A stretch of DNA of 64,000 nucleotides from Rhodobacteraceae bacterium HLUCCO07 (GCA_001314705.1 LJSU01000018.1:244308-308307); one strand, 5' to 3'; shown: positions 27,353-36,994, numbered from the stretch's first letter. Made by a program: numbers and translations. The notes: a model not told the origin generated them from the letters alone.

Positions 27353-28219
27353 ATGAGAAAGCAGACCATGAACCGCGACTGGATCGCCACCGCCCGGACC
27401 CTCTCCGAGGCCCTGCCCAACCTGCAACGCTATACCGGCGCGATCGTGGTGATCAAGCTGGGCGGCCACGCCATGGGCAGCGACGAGGGGATGGAGCTTT
27501 TCGCCCGCGACGTGGTGCTGATGCGGCAGGTCGGCGTCAACCCAGTGATCGTCCATGGCGGCGGTCCGATGATCAACGCCATGCTGGAAAAACTGGGGAT
27601 CGTGAGCGAATTCATCGGCGGAAAGCGCGTGACCGATGACGCCACGATCGACGTGGTAGAAATGGTGCTGTCGGGCCGGGTGAACAAGCGCATCGTTCAG
27701 GCGATCAACGGCCAGGGCGGGCGCGCCGTGGGACTCTCGGGCAAGGATGCGGGGCTGATCACCTGCACGCCCACCGATCCGGCACTGGGCCATGTCGGCA
27801 CACCGTCACAGGTCGACCCGGCGATCCTGCACACCATGTTCGAGGCGGGCATGATACCGGTCATCGCACCGCTGGGTGCAGGCGCGGCGGGCCAGACCTT
27901 CAACATCAACGGCGACACCGTGGCGGGGGCCATCGCCGCCGCGCTCAAGGCTGATCGGCTGCTCCTTCTGACCGATGTCGAGGGCGTCAAGAATGCCGAG
28001 GGCGAGGTTCTGACCGCGCTGTCGGCCGACCAGATCCGCGCGATGACCGCCGAGGGCACCATCGCGGGCGGCATGATCCCCAAGACCGAGACCGCGCTCA
28101 ACGCGATCGAGGGCGGGGTGCGCGGCGTGGTCATCCTCGACGGTCGCGTGCCCAACGCGGTGCTTCTCGAACTCTACACCGAGCACGGGGCCGGCTCACT
28201 CATTCGTGCAAGCCTCTGA
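27353..28219 (+). CDS. argB: Acetylglutamate kinase
   Basis: A 288-aa kinase that phosphorylates N-acetylglutamate in arginine synthesis. Seen: [11 protein letters not shown] (about 30-40), [53 protein letters not shown] and [17 protein letters not shown]. Length is typical. Its location downstream of yihA in the same direction is common in rhodobacteria; here an SDR gene on the opposite strand lies between them. Confidence 0.96.
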   Translation: MRKQTMNRDWIATARTLSEALPNLQRYTGAIVVIKLGGHAMGSDEGMELFARDVVLMRQVGVNPVIVHGGGPMINAMLEKLGIVSEFIGGKRVTDDATIDVVEMVLSGRVNKRIVQAINGQGGRAVGLSGKDAGLITCTPTDPALGHVGTPSQVDPAILHTMFEAGMIPVIAPLGAGAAGQTFNINGDTVAGAIAAALKADRLLLLTDVEGVKNAEGEVLTALSADQIRAMTAEGTIAGGMIPKTETALNAIEGGVRGVVILDGRVPNAVLLELYTEHGAGSLIRASL

Positions 28220-28266
28220 GGCAATCTGCGCCTTGCGCGCGCGTCAAACCCGCCTAGTTTGAGCGT

Positions 28267-29061
28267 ATGGAAAACGAAGCCCTCATCCGCCTTGCCGTCT
28301 TTCTCGGCCTCTTCGCGCTCTTCGCCACGCTCGAGGCCTGGGCGCCGCGCCGCCCGCGCAGCCAGCCACGCCGCACGCGCTGGTTCACCAACTGGGCCAT
28401 CGTCGTGATCGACACGCTGACCCTGCGGGCGCTGGCGCTGTTCATGCCGCTCCTGGCAGTGGGCGCGGCGATGGATGCGGGCGCGAACGGATGGGGCCTG
28501 TTCAACCATCTGGACTGGCCCGCCTGGGTCGAGATCACGCTGGCCGTGCTGATCCTCGATTTCGCGATCTGGGCCCAGCATCTCATCACCCACAAGGTGC
28601 CGATCCTGTGGCGGCTGCACCGGGTCCACCATGCGGACCGCGATTTCGACGTGACCACCGCGATCCGCTTTCACCCGGTCGAAATCGCGCTGTCGATGCT
28701 GCTCAAGATCGGGCTGGTTTATCTCCTCGGCCCCGCCGCATTGGCCGTGGTGCTGTTCGAGATCATCCTCAACGGCACCGCCATGTTCAACCACGCCAAC
28801 CTGCGCCTGCCGCTCTGGCTCGACCGCTGGCTGCGGCTAGTGCTGGTCACGCCCGACATGCACCGGGTGCACCACTCCATCCACCGGCATGAGCATGACA
28901 GCAATTACGGCTTCTCACTCTCGATCTGGGACCGGATGTTTCGCACCTATATCGCCCAGCCCGGCGCGGGCCATGACGACATGACCATCGGCCTCGAATG
29001 GCAGGATGACCGCCCGTCAAAGCTGGGCTGGAGCCTGTGGCTGCCCTTCGGGCAAAAATGA
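28267..29061 (+). CDS. Sterol desaturase/fatty acid hydroxylase family protein
   Basis: A 264-aa membrane di-iron oxygenase-like protein with several TM segments. The histidine clusters of the family are present: QHLITHKVP, HRVHHADRD and, near the C-terminus, HRVHHSIHRHEHD. The substrate is probably a lipid (hydroxylation or desaturation) and cannot be specified. Its stop overlaps the start of the next gene (ATGA). Confidence 0.9.
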   Translation: MENEALIRLAVFLGLFALFATLEAWAPRRPRSQPRRTRWFTNWAIVVIDTLTLRALALFMPLLAVGAAMDAGANGWGLFNHLDWPAWVEITLAVLILDFAIWAQHLITHKVPILWRLHRVHHADRDFDVTTAIRFHPVEIALSMLLKIGLVYLLGPAALAVVLFEIILNGTAMFNHANLRLPLWLDRWLRLVLVTPDMHRVHHSIHRHEHDSNYGFSLSIWDRMFRTYIAQPGAGHDDMTIGLEWQDDRPSKLGWSLWLPFGQK

Positions 29062-29675
29062 ACCCGCTGGACCCCGCCCCCGAAACCCGTGCGCTGGAAA
29101 TCATGGGCGTTCTGCATGACGGGGCCGACACGGTTCTGTTGCTCGGTCCCCGCGAGCCGGGGTTCTGGGCGCATTTCACCGACCAGCCGGAGTATGCCGA
29201 TGGCGCACCCGATCCGCTCGACCGCTGGTCCAAACGCGCCATCGGCGCGCGCGCCGCGGCCTGGGGCGGCGTGGCGGTCTTTCCCTCGGATGGCCCGCCC
29301 TATCCGCCGTTCCAGGATTGGGCGCAGCGCTCGGGGCGGGCTTTCGTGTCGCCGGTCGGGATGCTGGTGCATGAGAGCGCCGGGCTGATGATCAGCTTTC
29401 GCGGCGCGGTGCGGCTGCCCGGGCACCTGGCCCTGCCCGCCCGCGGCGTCAATCCCTGCCTGAATTGCAAGGACCAGCCCTGTCGCACGGCCTGCCCGGT
29501 CGGTGCGCTTTCGCCCGCGGGCTATGACGTGCCCACCTGCCGCACGTTCCTCGACAGCGCACCGGGGCAGGATTGCATGGAACGGGGCTGTGCCGCGCGT
29601 CGCGCTTGCCCCGTCAACCAGGACTATGGCAGGCTCGACGCGCAATCCGCCTTTCACATGAGGGCCTTTCATTGA
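29058..29675 (+). CDS. Ferredoxin-like 4Fe-4S protein
   Basis: A 205-aa soluble protein. The N-terminal two thirds have no recognised motif; the C-terminus contains CLNCKDQPCRTACPVGALS, a later CRTF, and CMERGCAARRACPV, enough cysteines for one or two 4Fe-4S clusters as in reductase-associated ferredoxins. The sequence is conserved-looking but of unknown function. It is coupled to the desaturase upstream (ATGA) and to the phosphatase downstream (TTGA), and might supply electrons to the desaturase; this is inference. Confidence 0.75.
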   Translation: MNPLDPAPETRALEIMGVLHDGADTVLLLGPREPGFWAHFTDQPEYADGAPDPLDRWSKRAIGARAAAWGGVAVFPSDGPPYPPFQDWAQRSGRAFVSPVGMLVHESAGLMISFRGAVRLPGHLALPARGVNPCLNCKDQPCRTACPVGALSPAGYDVPTCRTFLDSAPGQDCMERGCAARRACPVNQDYGRLDAQSAFHMRAFH

Positions 29676-30172
29676 CCCGACGCCTGATCCTGATGCGCCA
29701 CACCAAATCGAGCTGGGACGATCCCGCGCTGCCCGACCGCGACCGCCCGCTCAACACGCGCGGGATCCGGTCCGCGCGCGCACTGGGCAAGTGGCTGGCC
29801 GAGAAGGAGTATTTGCCCGATATCGTGCTTTGCTCCCCGGCCGTGCGCACACGCGAAACCTTGGAAGGGCTCAAGCTGGGCGTGGTGCCGGTGAAATACC
29901 CCAACGCGCTCTATCACGCCTCGACCGGGGTGATTCTCGACACGCTGCACCAGCACGGCGCGGGCAAATGCGTGCTCATGCTGACCCACAACCCCGGTTG
30001 CGCCGATTTTGCCGACCGGATCGTGACCGAGCCGCTCAAGAATGACGCATTTTTCGACTATCCCACCGGCGCGACGCTGGTGGTGGACCTGCCCGTCGAA
30101 AACTGGGAGGACGCCGTCTTTCACTCGGGCGAGGTGGTCGATTTCGTGATCCCGCGCGAATTGACCGACTGA
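29672..30172 (+). CDS. Histidine phosphatase, SixA-like
   Basis: A 166-aa phosphoglycerate-mutase-superfamily phosphatase. The catalytic RHTK motif is at the N-terminus (LILMRHTKSSWDD), and PLNTRGIRSA, SPAVRTRETLEG and LTHNPGC supply the remaining phosphate pocket, including the second His. SixA removes phosphate from phosphohistidine. A TTG at 29672 is preferred: it overlaps the ferredoxin stop and gives the family-typical start MTRRLILMRH; the next ATG would remove the conserved strand. Confidence 0.87.
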   Translation: MTRRLILMRHTKSSWDDPALPDRDRPLNTRGIRSARALGKWLAEKEYLPDIVLCSPAVRTRETLEGLKLGVVPVKYPNALYHASTGVILDTLHQHGAGKCVLMLTHNPGCADFADRIVTEPLKNDAFFDYPTGATLVVDLPVENWEDAVFHSGEVVDFVIPRELTD

Positions 30173-30179
30173 TCGCGCC

Positions 30180-31226
30180 TCACGCCTCCAGCGCCTGTCC
30201 TGCCCCGTTCGCACGCTCGCTGACACTTTCATGCAGCCGTTCGGTAGGGTCACGCCCGATCACCCTTGGCCTGCGGAGCAAGAAAAGCTTGCCCAGCCCA
30301 TGCCACGTGCCCACCGCCGGCGCATGTGGATCGGTCGGGAAACCAGCGCGCCAGCCCTCGGGCAACACGACCTGCCGTTCCTCGAGTTTTTCCAACATCC
30401 ACACCAGCGGGATATTGGCCAGCGGCCGGGCCGGTTCGTATCCGGCCAGATGGCCGCCGACATCACCATGCGCACCGGGGAACCAGACCTGCTCGATCCG
30501 GTCCGTCAGTTCCTCTGGCACCTCCCACATCTCGGGTGCAAAGACGCGCCGCGTCTCGTCACAAGCCAGCGCATGATACCCATGGCGCACGATCGCACCG
30601 GGCTGATGGTTGTGAAATTCATGCTCGGCGCCGGTCCATCTCCACAGCAGCGGCAGGCGCATGCCCAGCGCCTTGACCGTGTCCCAGACACCCAGCATCT
30701 CGATCTCGACCCAGTCATGGCAATGATGCGCCCGAAAGGCGCGCGCGCCGGCGCTGCCCGGCGGGTTGCGGTAATGGCGATAGGCAGTGATCACATTGCG
30801 CTCGGTCGCGCATTCCGCCCTCAGCAGCCCGATCCGGTCGATCACACCGGCCAGCGAGCGCACGGCAAAGGCCCCGCGCGAATAGCCCAGAAGGAAAATC
30901 CGGTCGCCCGGCCGATAGCGCGAGGCAAGATAGCCATAGGCGCGCCGGATCTGCCCGTTGATGCCATGCCCCATGGCCACCCCCCAGACCGAGCGCCATT
31001 CACTCCACTGCACCCCGGATTCGTAGAACACCGACATGCCGGTCCGCGACAAGAGCTTGTAGGTCAGCCCGGCATTCGATTCGCAGCCCGGAGCGAGCGA
31101 AGACATCGTGCCGTCGAGAATGATCACATGGTCGATCGGCCCACGGCGCATGCTCTTGGTGGTCTGGCGCCGCCCGAATCCGTGCCGGAACAACCCGGAG
31201 AATGTCTTAAGCCCTTGCCTCCACAT
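30180..31226 (-). CDS. DUF2235 domain alpha/beta hydrolase-like protein
   Basis: A 348-aa protein of the DUF2235 family, which includes type VI secretion phospholipase effectors as well as uncharacterised cytosolic proteins. Seen: HVIILDGTMSS, the nucleophile elbow LLGYSRGAFAVRSLAG, VEIEMLGVWDTV and VWFPGAHGDVGGHLAGYE, giving a plausible Ser-Asp-His set. There is no signal peptide and no secretion genes nearby, so an effector role is not supported here. The start at 31226 lies inside the 3' end of the upstream CoxL-like gene (20-base overlap); an ATG at 31151 would drop 25 residues. Confidence 0.85.
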   Translation of the reverse strand: MWRQGLKTFSGLFRHGFGRRQTTKSMRRGPIDHVIILDGTMSSLAPGCESNAGLTYKLLSRTGMSVFYESGVQWSEWRSVWGVAMGHGINGQIRRAYGYLASRYRPGDRIFLLGYSRGAFAVRSLAGVIDRIGLLRAECATERNVITAYRHYRNPPGSAGARAFRAHHCHDWVEIEMLGVWDTVKALGMRLPLLWRWTGAEHEFHNHQPGAIVRHGYHALACDETRRVFAPEMWEVPEELTDRIEQVWFPGAHGDVGGHLAGYEPARPLANIPLVWMLEKLEERQVVLPEGWRAGFPTDPHAPAVGTWHGLGKLFLLRRPRVIGRDPTERLHESVSERANGAGQALEA

Positions 31227-33501
31227 CCTGCATCATCTTCCATACGCGTTCCGGCGTGAACGGCATGTCGGCCTGCCGCACACCCTTTTGCCACAGCGCG
31301 TCACCCACGGCATTGGCCACCGCCGCCATCGCGCCCACGGTCCCGGCCTCGCCACAGCCCTTCATCCCCATCGGGTTGGCGGTTGACGGCACCGGCTCGG
31401 TCGCGAATCCGATCATGGGAAGATCATCGGCTCTCGGAAGCGCGTAGTCCATGAAACTCGCCGTGAGAATCTGGCCGCTCTCGTCGTGCACGACCCGCTC
31501 CATCAGGGCCTGCCCCGCGCCCTGCGCGACCCCGCCATGCACCTGCCCCTCGGCCAGCATCGGGTTGATGAGATTGCCGAAATCATCCACCACGCGATAT
31601 CGCACCAGGTCGGTCTTGCCGGTCTCGGGGTCTACCTCGACCTCGGCGATGTGGACGCCGTTGGGAAAGGACCGCCCCGGCAGCTTGGCGCGCTTTTCAT
31701 GGCTCAGCAGCTCCGCCCGCCCCTCGGCACGGGCCATTTCCGCCGCCTCGATCAGGGTCGGCGTCAGGTTCGACCCCGGCGCGCGAAACCGCTCGTCATC
31801 GAATGACACATCGTCCGGCTGAACCCCCATCTTCTCGGCCAGGTAGGGTTTGAAGGCCGCGATCATCGCCTCGACCGTGGCCAACGTGGCGTGGGATTGG
31901 GTGGTGACAGACCGGGAGCCCCCGGTGCCACCACCCTGCGCGATAAGGTCACTGTCACCCTGCACAACCCTGATACGCTCCATCGGGATGCCGGTCTGAT
32001 CGGACAGGAAGGCAGCATAGACCGTCTCGTGCCCCTGGCCGTTCGATTGCGTCCCGACGTAAATCGTCACCGTGCCGTCCTCTTCAAACACAACCTTCGC
32101 ACCCTCGGAAGGATCGCCCAGAATGCTTTCGATATAGTAACACAGGCCCAGCCCGCGCAGTTTCCCCCGGCTTTCGCTCGCCGCGCGGCGCGCCTCGAAC
32201 CCCGCGAGGTCGGCAAAATCCTCGCCCCGCGCCAGAACCCGGGCGAAATCGCCCACGTCGATGGTCTCGCCCGTAAGGCTGGCATAGGGGAATTTCTCGA
32301 CCGCGATGAAGTTGCGCCGCCGCAGCTCCAGCGGATCGACATCAAGCTCGCGCGCCGCCCGGTCCATCAGACGTTCCAGAAGGTAAATCGCCTCGGGCCG
32401 CCCGGCCCCGCGATAGGCATCGACCGGGGTGGTGTTGGTGTACCAGGCCCGCGCGTTGAGCCATGCCGCCCCGATATCGTAAACCCCGGTCAGAACCCGC
32501 GAAAACAGCGTCGACTGGATGATCTGCCCGAACTGCGAGTTATAGGCGCCAAGGTTGCAATCGGTCTCGACCCGGTATCCCGTGATCCGCAGATCGGCGT
32601 CAAAGGCCAGCGCCGCGCGGTGGCGCAGGTCGCGCCCGCCCGCATCCGACACCATCGCCTCGCTGCGCGTCGACATCCAGCGCACCGGCCGGTTCAACAT
32701 CCGCGCCGCCTGCGCCACCAGCACCTGCTCGGGATGCGGCTGACCCTTCATGCCGAATCCGCCGCCGGTGTCGGGGTTGGTGACCCGGATCATCTCCGCG
32801 TCCATCTCCAGAACCTCGGCCAGCACCCGCTTGGGCACCCACACGCCCTGCGCGTTGACGGCAAGATGCAGCCGCCCGTCCTCCATCTCGGCATAGGCGC
32901 CGCGCGGCTCCATCGAGGCGACGATGATGCGGTTGTCCTCGACCTCCATCTCGATCACATGCGCGGCGTCGGCAAAAGCCGCCTCGGTTGCTTCCCGGTC
33001 GCCGATGCCCCAGTCATAGGCGCGGTTGTCCGGCGCCTCCTCGTGCAGATCGGTCTCGCCCGGCCCGCGCGCCAGCATCGCGGGCAGATCCTCGATCTCG
33101 GGCAAGATCATCTCGGCCGCATCGCGCGCCGCCTCGGGGCTCTCGGCCACGATCATCGCGATCGGCTCACCCACGTATCGCACCCGCCCCTCGGCCAGAA
33201 GCGGCCGCTTGGGCGCGGCGCCGTCACTGCCATCGCGGTTCTTGACCGTCACCGCCGGCAGGCCGCGGGTCACCCCCGCTTCGGCCAACGCCGCGGCATC
33301 GAGCACGAGATGCACCCCCGGGACCGCCCGCGCCTCTTCGAGGTCAAGCGGCCCCAGCACACCGTGCGCCACGTCCGAGCGCAGGAAATGCACATGCAAT
33401 GCCCCCTCGGGCGCGGCGTCATCGACATAGCGCCCCTCGCCGGTCAGAAACCGCAGGTCCTCGACCCGCCGCACCGATTGACTGCGTCCGAACTTTTCCA
33501 T
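31207..33501 (-). CDS. Xanthine dehydrogenase family molybdopterin subunit (CoxL-like, form II)
   Basis: A 764-aa large subunit of a molybdenum hydroxylase. Seen: GEGRYVDD, the cofactor-binding GGGFGMKGQPHPEQ, the active-site loop AYRGAGRPEA (the form II type, not the AYRCSFR of CO dehydrogenase) and MKGCGEAGTVG with the catalytic Glu near the C-terminus. Substrate unknown; form II proteins are generally not proven CO dehydrogenases. The FAD (CoxM) and 2Fe-2S (CoxS) subunits are not encoded next to it, which is unusual. Start 33501 begins at the conserved MEKFGRSQSVRRVEDLRFL. Confidence 0.9.
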   Translation of the reverse strand: MEKFGRSQSVRRVEDLRFLTGEGRYVDDAAPEGALHVHFLRSDVAHGVLGPLDLEEARAVPGVHLVLDAAALAEAGVTRGLPAVTVKNRDGSDGAAPKRPLLAEGRVRYVGEPIAMIVAESPEAARDAAEMILPEIEDLPAMLARGPGETDLHEEAPDNRAYDWGIGDREATEAAFADAAHVIEMEVEDNRIIVASMEPRGAYAEMEDGRLHLAVNAQGVWVPKRVLAEVLEMDAEMIRVTNPDTGGGFGMKGQPHPEQVLVAQAARMLNRPVRWMSTRSEAMVSDAGGRDLRHRAALAFDADLRITGYRVETDCNLGAYNSQFGQIIQSTLFSRVLTGVYDIGAAWLNARAWYTNTTPVDAYRGAGRPEAIYLLERLMDRAARELDVDPLELRRRNFIAVEKFPYASLTGETIDVGDFARVLARGEDFADLAGFEARRAASESRGKLRGLGLCYYIESILGDPSEGAKVVFEEDGTVTIYVGTQSNGQGHETVYAAFLSDQTGIPMERIRVVQGDSDLIAQGGGTGGSRSVTTQSHATLATVEAMIAAFKPYLAEKMGVQPDDVSFDDERFRAPGSNLTPTLIEAAEMARAEGRAELLSHEKRAKLPGRSFPNGVHIAEVEVDPETGKTDLVRYRVVDDFGNLINPMLAEGQVHGGVAQGAGQALMERVVHDESGQILTASFMDYALPRADDLPMIGFATEPVPSTANPMGMKGCGEAGTVGAMAAVANAVGDALWQKGVRQADMPFTPERVWKMMQDVEARA

Positions 33502-33573
33502 GGCTGCCTCCGCCTCATGTCTCGCGCGGCACACACTAGCGGCCAAGGGCCGACAGACAAGCAACCCTTGGTT

Positions 33574-33593
33574 CTTTCTTGGAAAAAATACTC
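33574..33593 (+). repeat. AAAATACTC intergenic motif, copy D
   Basis: CTTTCTTGGAAAAAATACTC lies between two minus-strand genes, downstream of the PLP decarboxylase and upstream of the CoxL-like gene. It differs by one base from copy C at 42920. No hairpin follows here. Confidence 0.7.
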
Positions 33594-33625
33594 AATAACG
33601 CAACGTTGCCCAAAAGCGCGGCGTG

Positions 33626-34777
33626 TCAGTCTCGCCCACCGGGTGCGGCAAGCGTCACCACCTCGCCCACGCCATAGCCGTTGAACCGCGTGGCAATGGC
33701 CAGCGAATAGGCCCCCATGCCCTCGATCAGGATGAAATCGCCCTCCTGCACATCCGCGGGCAGGTGCAGCGGCTCGGGCAGCCGGTCGAGGCTGTCACAG
33801 GTCGGCCCGAACCCCACGCGCGGGCGCGGCGCACCATCGCGGGGCCGCCCGTCGGGTGCCAGAACCCGCAGCCGCGTGTTCGGCCCGATATCGCGCAGCT
33901 CGGCCAGCCCGCCGTAAAGCCCGTCATTGAGAAACACCGATCCGTCCCCCCGAATCGCCTTGATCCGGAGCCCAAGGGTGAAACTTTCGGCCACCATCGC
34001 CCGCCCGGGCTCGCAAACGAGGGTCGGCTGCACATCGAAGGCGGCATCGACCATGCCACCAATCCGCGCGAAAATCGCCTCGAGGTCCGGCGCCGCCCCG
34101 TCGCGATGCGACGCGAACCCGCCCCCCACGTTGAGCCGGGCAAGCTGCACACCCGCTTGCCGCGCCACATCCGCCGCCGCCGCGATATAGGCGGCCCAGG
34201 CTTCGGGATCGGCGCATTGCGTGCCGGGATGAAAACAGATCGCGGGTTGAAACCCGCGCCGCGCCACCTCGGCCAGGAGCGCGGCCGCCGGGCCGGGCGC
34301 CAGACCGAACTTGTCACCGAAATCGTAATGCGCACCCTTCACCGGCAGGGCAAGCCGCACCGACACTTCCTCGCCCGCGAAACGCGGTGCGCCCAGCTTG
34401 TCGAGCTCGCCCGGGCAATCGACCGACCACGAGGATACGCCCGCGCGCATTCCCGCCGCCACCTCGTCGCGCGACCGCACCGGGTTGTTGTAATGCAGCG
34501 CCGCGCCCGTATCCGCATCGCACACCAGCGCGATCTCGGCGGGGCTGGCGACGTCGAACCCGGTCACGCCCGAGGCCACGAGATTGTCCAGAACCGCGCG
34601 CGACGGATTGGCCTTGACCGCATAGGTCACCACCCCCGGAAAGCCGCGCAGAAATCGCCGCGCCGTGGCGCCCAGCCGCGCAGGATCAAAGAACATCACC
34701 GGTTGGTCGGGCCGGGTGCGGGCCAGGTACATGGCCGGATCGCTATGGGAAGCCTGTGGATACATCGCGTGCCTCAT
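33626..34777 (-). CDS. Type III PLP-dependent decarboxylase (ornithine decarboxylase-like)
   Basis: A 383-aa alanine-racemase-fold decarboxylase, likely making a polyamine from a basic amino acid. Seen: the PLP lysine in YAVKANPS, FDVASPAEIALV, CFHPGTQC, the phosphate-binding LNVGGGFASH, CEPGRAMVAES, the catalytic Cys region FGPTCDSLD and GAYSLAIATRFNGY near the end. Length fits ornithine/lysine decarboxylases. An Lrp/AsnC regulator is transcribed divergently from a 96-base shared promoter region, a strong hint of local control. Confidence 0.9.
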   Translation of the reverse strand: MRHAMYPQASHSDPAMYLARTRPDQPVMFFDPARLGATARRFLRGFPGVVTYAVKANPSRAVLDNLVASGVTGFDVASPAEIALVCDADTGAALHYNNPVRSRDEVAAGMRAGVSSWSVDCPGELDKLGAPRFAGEEVSVRLALPVKGAHYDFGDKFGLAPGPAAALLAEVARRGFQPAICFHPGTQCADPEAWAAYIAAAADVARQAGVQLARLNVGGGFASHRDGAAPDLEAIFARIGGMVDAAFDVQPTLVCEPGRAMVAESFTLGLRIKAIRGDGSVFLNDGLYGGLAELRDIGPNTRLRVLAPDGRPRDGAPRPRVGFGPTCDSLDRLPEPLHLPADVQEGDFILIEGMGAYSLAIATRFNGYGVGEVVTLAAPGGRD

Positions 34778-34873
34778 GGGTTGTTTTCACCCATCATGCG
34801 CAGGCTCCGGCCCGAAATCGCCCGTCAATCCGGCGGGATTGACTCTTTCTTTCGTCAGATCGACAGTATCACC

Positions 34874-35308
34874 ATGCAAACCGACGAAACAGACGAAGCC
34901 CTGCTTGCGCTTTTGGCCGACAACGCCCGCCTGCCGGTGGCCACGCTCGCGCGCCGCCTCGGAATCGCGCGCACCACCGTCCAGGCCCGGCTCGACCGGC
35001 TGGAAAATTCCGGCGTGATCGCGGGTTACACCCTGCGCCGCGGGCACGAGGCCCGTCCGATGATCCGCGCAACGGCGCTCATCATGATCGAGCCGCGCCG
35101 CCAGCCCGAGGTGCTCGCCCGGCTCAGATCACTGCCCGCGGTGATCGAGGTGCATACCACCTCCGGGCGGTTCGACCTCATCGCCACCCTGACCGCCACA
35201 ACCACCGAAGAGCTTGACGACACGCTCGACCGCATCGCCGAGGCCAAGGGCGTGCGCGGCTCGGAAAGCCTCGTCCACCTCTCGACCAAGATCGACCGGC
35301 GGCGGTAG
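34874..35308 (+). CDS. Lrp/AsnC family transcriptional regulator
   Basis: A 144-aa regulator. The N-terminal winged helix-turn-helix spans DEALLALLADNARLPVATLA, RRLGIARTTVQARLDRLENS and GVIAGYTL; the C-terminal RAM/ligand domain follows, with VIEVHTTSGRFDLIATLTAT. Such proteins sense amino acids. It is divergent from the decarboxylase gene and probably controls it. ATG at 34874 starts exactly before the HTH; the frame open further upstream is not conserved-looking. Confidence 0.92.
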   Translation: MQTDETDEALLALLADNARLPVATLARRLGIARTTVQARLDRLENSGVIAGYTLRRGHEARPMIRATALIMIEPRRQPEVLARLRSLPAVIEVHTTSGRFDLIATLTATTTEELDDTLDRIAEAKGVRGSESLVHLSTKIDRRR

Positions 35309-35593
35309 GGTAACATGCCAGGTGGTGGGTATGCGCCCGCCTTCACACCATTGGCGTGCCTGCGCATGGAGGAGGAAGCCGCGCCATCGACGGGCCGCGG
35401 CGCGGCGATCCGAAGGTCGCGCTTTGCAGTTTATGCCCGCGACATCTTCCTCGCTTGCAGTCGTGCACTTTCATCACACCAATCGCCGGGCCGGCGATGG
35501 CGCGGCGATGGCGCGGCGGGGCTGCGCCCCTTGTTCCGCGCACGTACATTCCCTCGCCAGAGGGAACAAACCCGACAGAGTGGAGTTACCCTA
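35306..35593. repeat. 9-bp inverted repeat spanning both stop codons of a convergent pair
   Basis: TAGGGTAAC at 35306-35314 includes the Lrp stop; GTTACCCTA at 35585-35593 is its exact reverse complement and includes the amidase stop. The 270 bases between hold no gene. They contain an 11-base tandem duplication CGGCGATGGCG (35492-35502, 35503-35513) and a perfect 7-bp hairpin TTCCCTC-GCCA-GAGGGAA (35549-35566) without U-tract. Confidence 0.6.
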
Positions 35594-36994
35594 TCGCGGG
35601 TCGATCGGCCCCAGGTCGAAGGCCAGCTCGCGCTCGATCGCACAGGCCACGTCAAGGCAGATCACGTCATCCATCCGGTCGCCCACCACCTGCACCCCGA
35701 GCGGGATCGGTGACGCGTCCAGCGTGCGCACCGTCGCCGCTGGCAGGCCGAGCAGGTTGATCACATGCATGAAGCGCTGCGCCTTCATGATCTCGGGCAC
35801 GCTCTCGGGCTCCTCGAAATCCTGGTCCGCGCGCATCGGCGGCTGGCCCGAGACCGGCATGATCAACGCATCGACATAATCGAACATCCGCGCCCATTCG
35901 CGCAGAATGGTCAGCCGCCGTGCCTGCGCCTGCAAAAGCCCCGCCACGTCCTGCGGCGGGTAAAGCTCCAGCATCGTGTCAACCAGCCCGTTGACGGCCT
36001 TCGACCCCATCTTGCGGATACCCTCCAGCATCATCACCTCGATCTCGGTATCGAGCAGAAGCCCCCATGTCTGCGCGGCCTCGGCGGCCATCGGCGGCGT
36101 GACCTCGACCGGTTCATAACCCGCCTGTTTCGCCGCGCCCAACGCGGCCTCGACCGCGCGGGCGACATTTGCGTCCACCCCGTCACCGAACGGATCGACG
36201 CACCAGCCGACCCGCCGCGGGCCGTCATCGCGCGCGCGCCCGCTGTCGGGTGCGGCATTCCAGAGCGGATCATCCGACGAGCGCCGCCGCAACACGTCAT
36301 AGGAGAGGCGCACATCGCCCATGCTGCGGGCGATCATGCCCTGCACGCTCATCGACTGCAGGAGCGGCGGGCGCTCGGCCGGGGCCGAGGGGTTGAACGC
36401 GGGCACCCGCCCCATCGACGGGCGCAACGTCGCGCCGCCCACGCAATAGGCCGGGTAGCGCAGGCTGCCGCCAAGGTCGTTGCCATGGCCCATCACGCCC
36501 ATGCCACAGGCCACCGCCGACGAGGCCCCGCCCGACGAGCCGCCCGAGGTCAACCCCTTGTCCCAGGGGTTGAGCGTTCGCCCCCAGATCGGGTTCGACG
36601 TAAAGAAGCGCAGGCTGAATTCCGGCGTCGATGTCCGCCCGATCACCACGGCACCGCCCGCGCGCAGGTTGCGCACCACCGGCGCGTCGCGTTCGCAGAT
36701 CGCCTCGTTCAGCGCCGGGACGCCGTTGGGGTTGGTGCGCCCCTCGAAATCGACATTGGTCTTGACCGTCACCGGCAAGCCCCAGAGCGCGGGCAATTCC
36801 TTGGGGCGGTTGGCATCCATCGCCTCGGCCTGTTCCATCGCCGCCTCGTCCAGCGGATCGACCACCGCGCGCAGCCCCGGCTCGCATTCCGCCACCCGGT
36901 CCAGATGCGCGCGCGTCACCTCGGCCACCTTCACATCGCCCCTGGCCAGCGCCTTCGCGGTCGCGGTTGCACTCCACTTGATGATCTCGTCCAT
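35591..36994 (-). CDS. Amidase signature family protein
   Basis: A 467-aa amide hydrolase with the Ser-cisSer-Lys triad: Lys in GLPVTVKTN, cis-Ser in GLTSGGSSGGASSAVACGMG, and the nucleophile Ser in GNDLGGSLRYPA (the usual GTD Thr is Asn here). Substrate unknown. ATG at 36994 begins at MDEIIKWSATATAKAL; an open frame extends upstream but is Arg/Pro-rich shadow sequence near the divergent valS. Confidence 0.92.
   Translation of the reverse strand: MDEIIKWSATATAKALARGDVKVAEVTRAHLDRVAECEPGLRAVVDPLDEAAMEQAEAMDANRPKELPALWGLPVTVKTNVDFEGRTNPNGVPALNEAICERDAPVVRNLRAGGAVVIGRTSTPEFSLRFFTSNPIWGRTLNPWDKGLTSGGSSGGASSAVACGMGVMGHGNDLGGSLRYPAYCVGGATLRPSMGRVPAFNPSAPAERPPLLQSMSVQGMIARSMGDVRLSYDVLRRRSSDDPLWNAAPDSGRARDDGPRRVGWCVDPFGDGVDANVARAVEAALGAAKQAGYEPVEVTPPMAAEAAQTWGLLLDTEIEVMMLEGIRKMGSKAVNGLVDTMLELYPPQDVAGLLQAQARRLTILREWARMFDYVDALIMPVSGQPPMRADQDFEEPESVPEIMKAQRFMHVINLLGLPAATVRTLDASPIPLGVQVVGDRMDDVICLDVACAIERELAFDLGPIDPR

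Noticed and set aside
30180-31226. Type VI secretion effector
   Set aside because: DUF2235 occurs in such effectors, but no secretion, immunity or VgrG genes are nearby, and the protein looks cytosolic.
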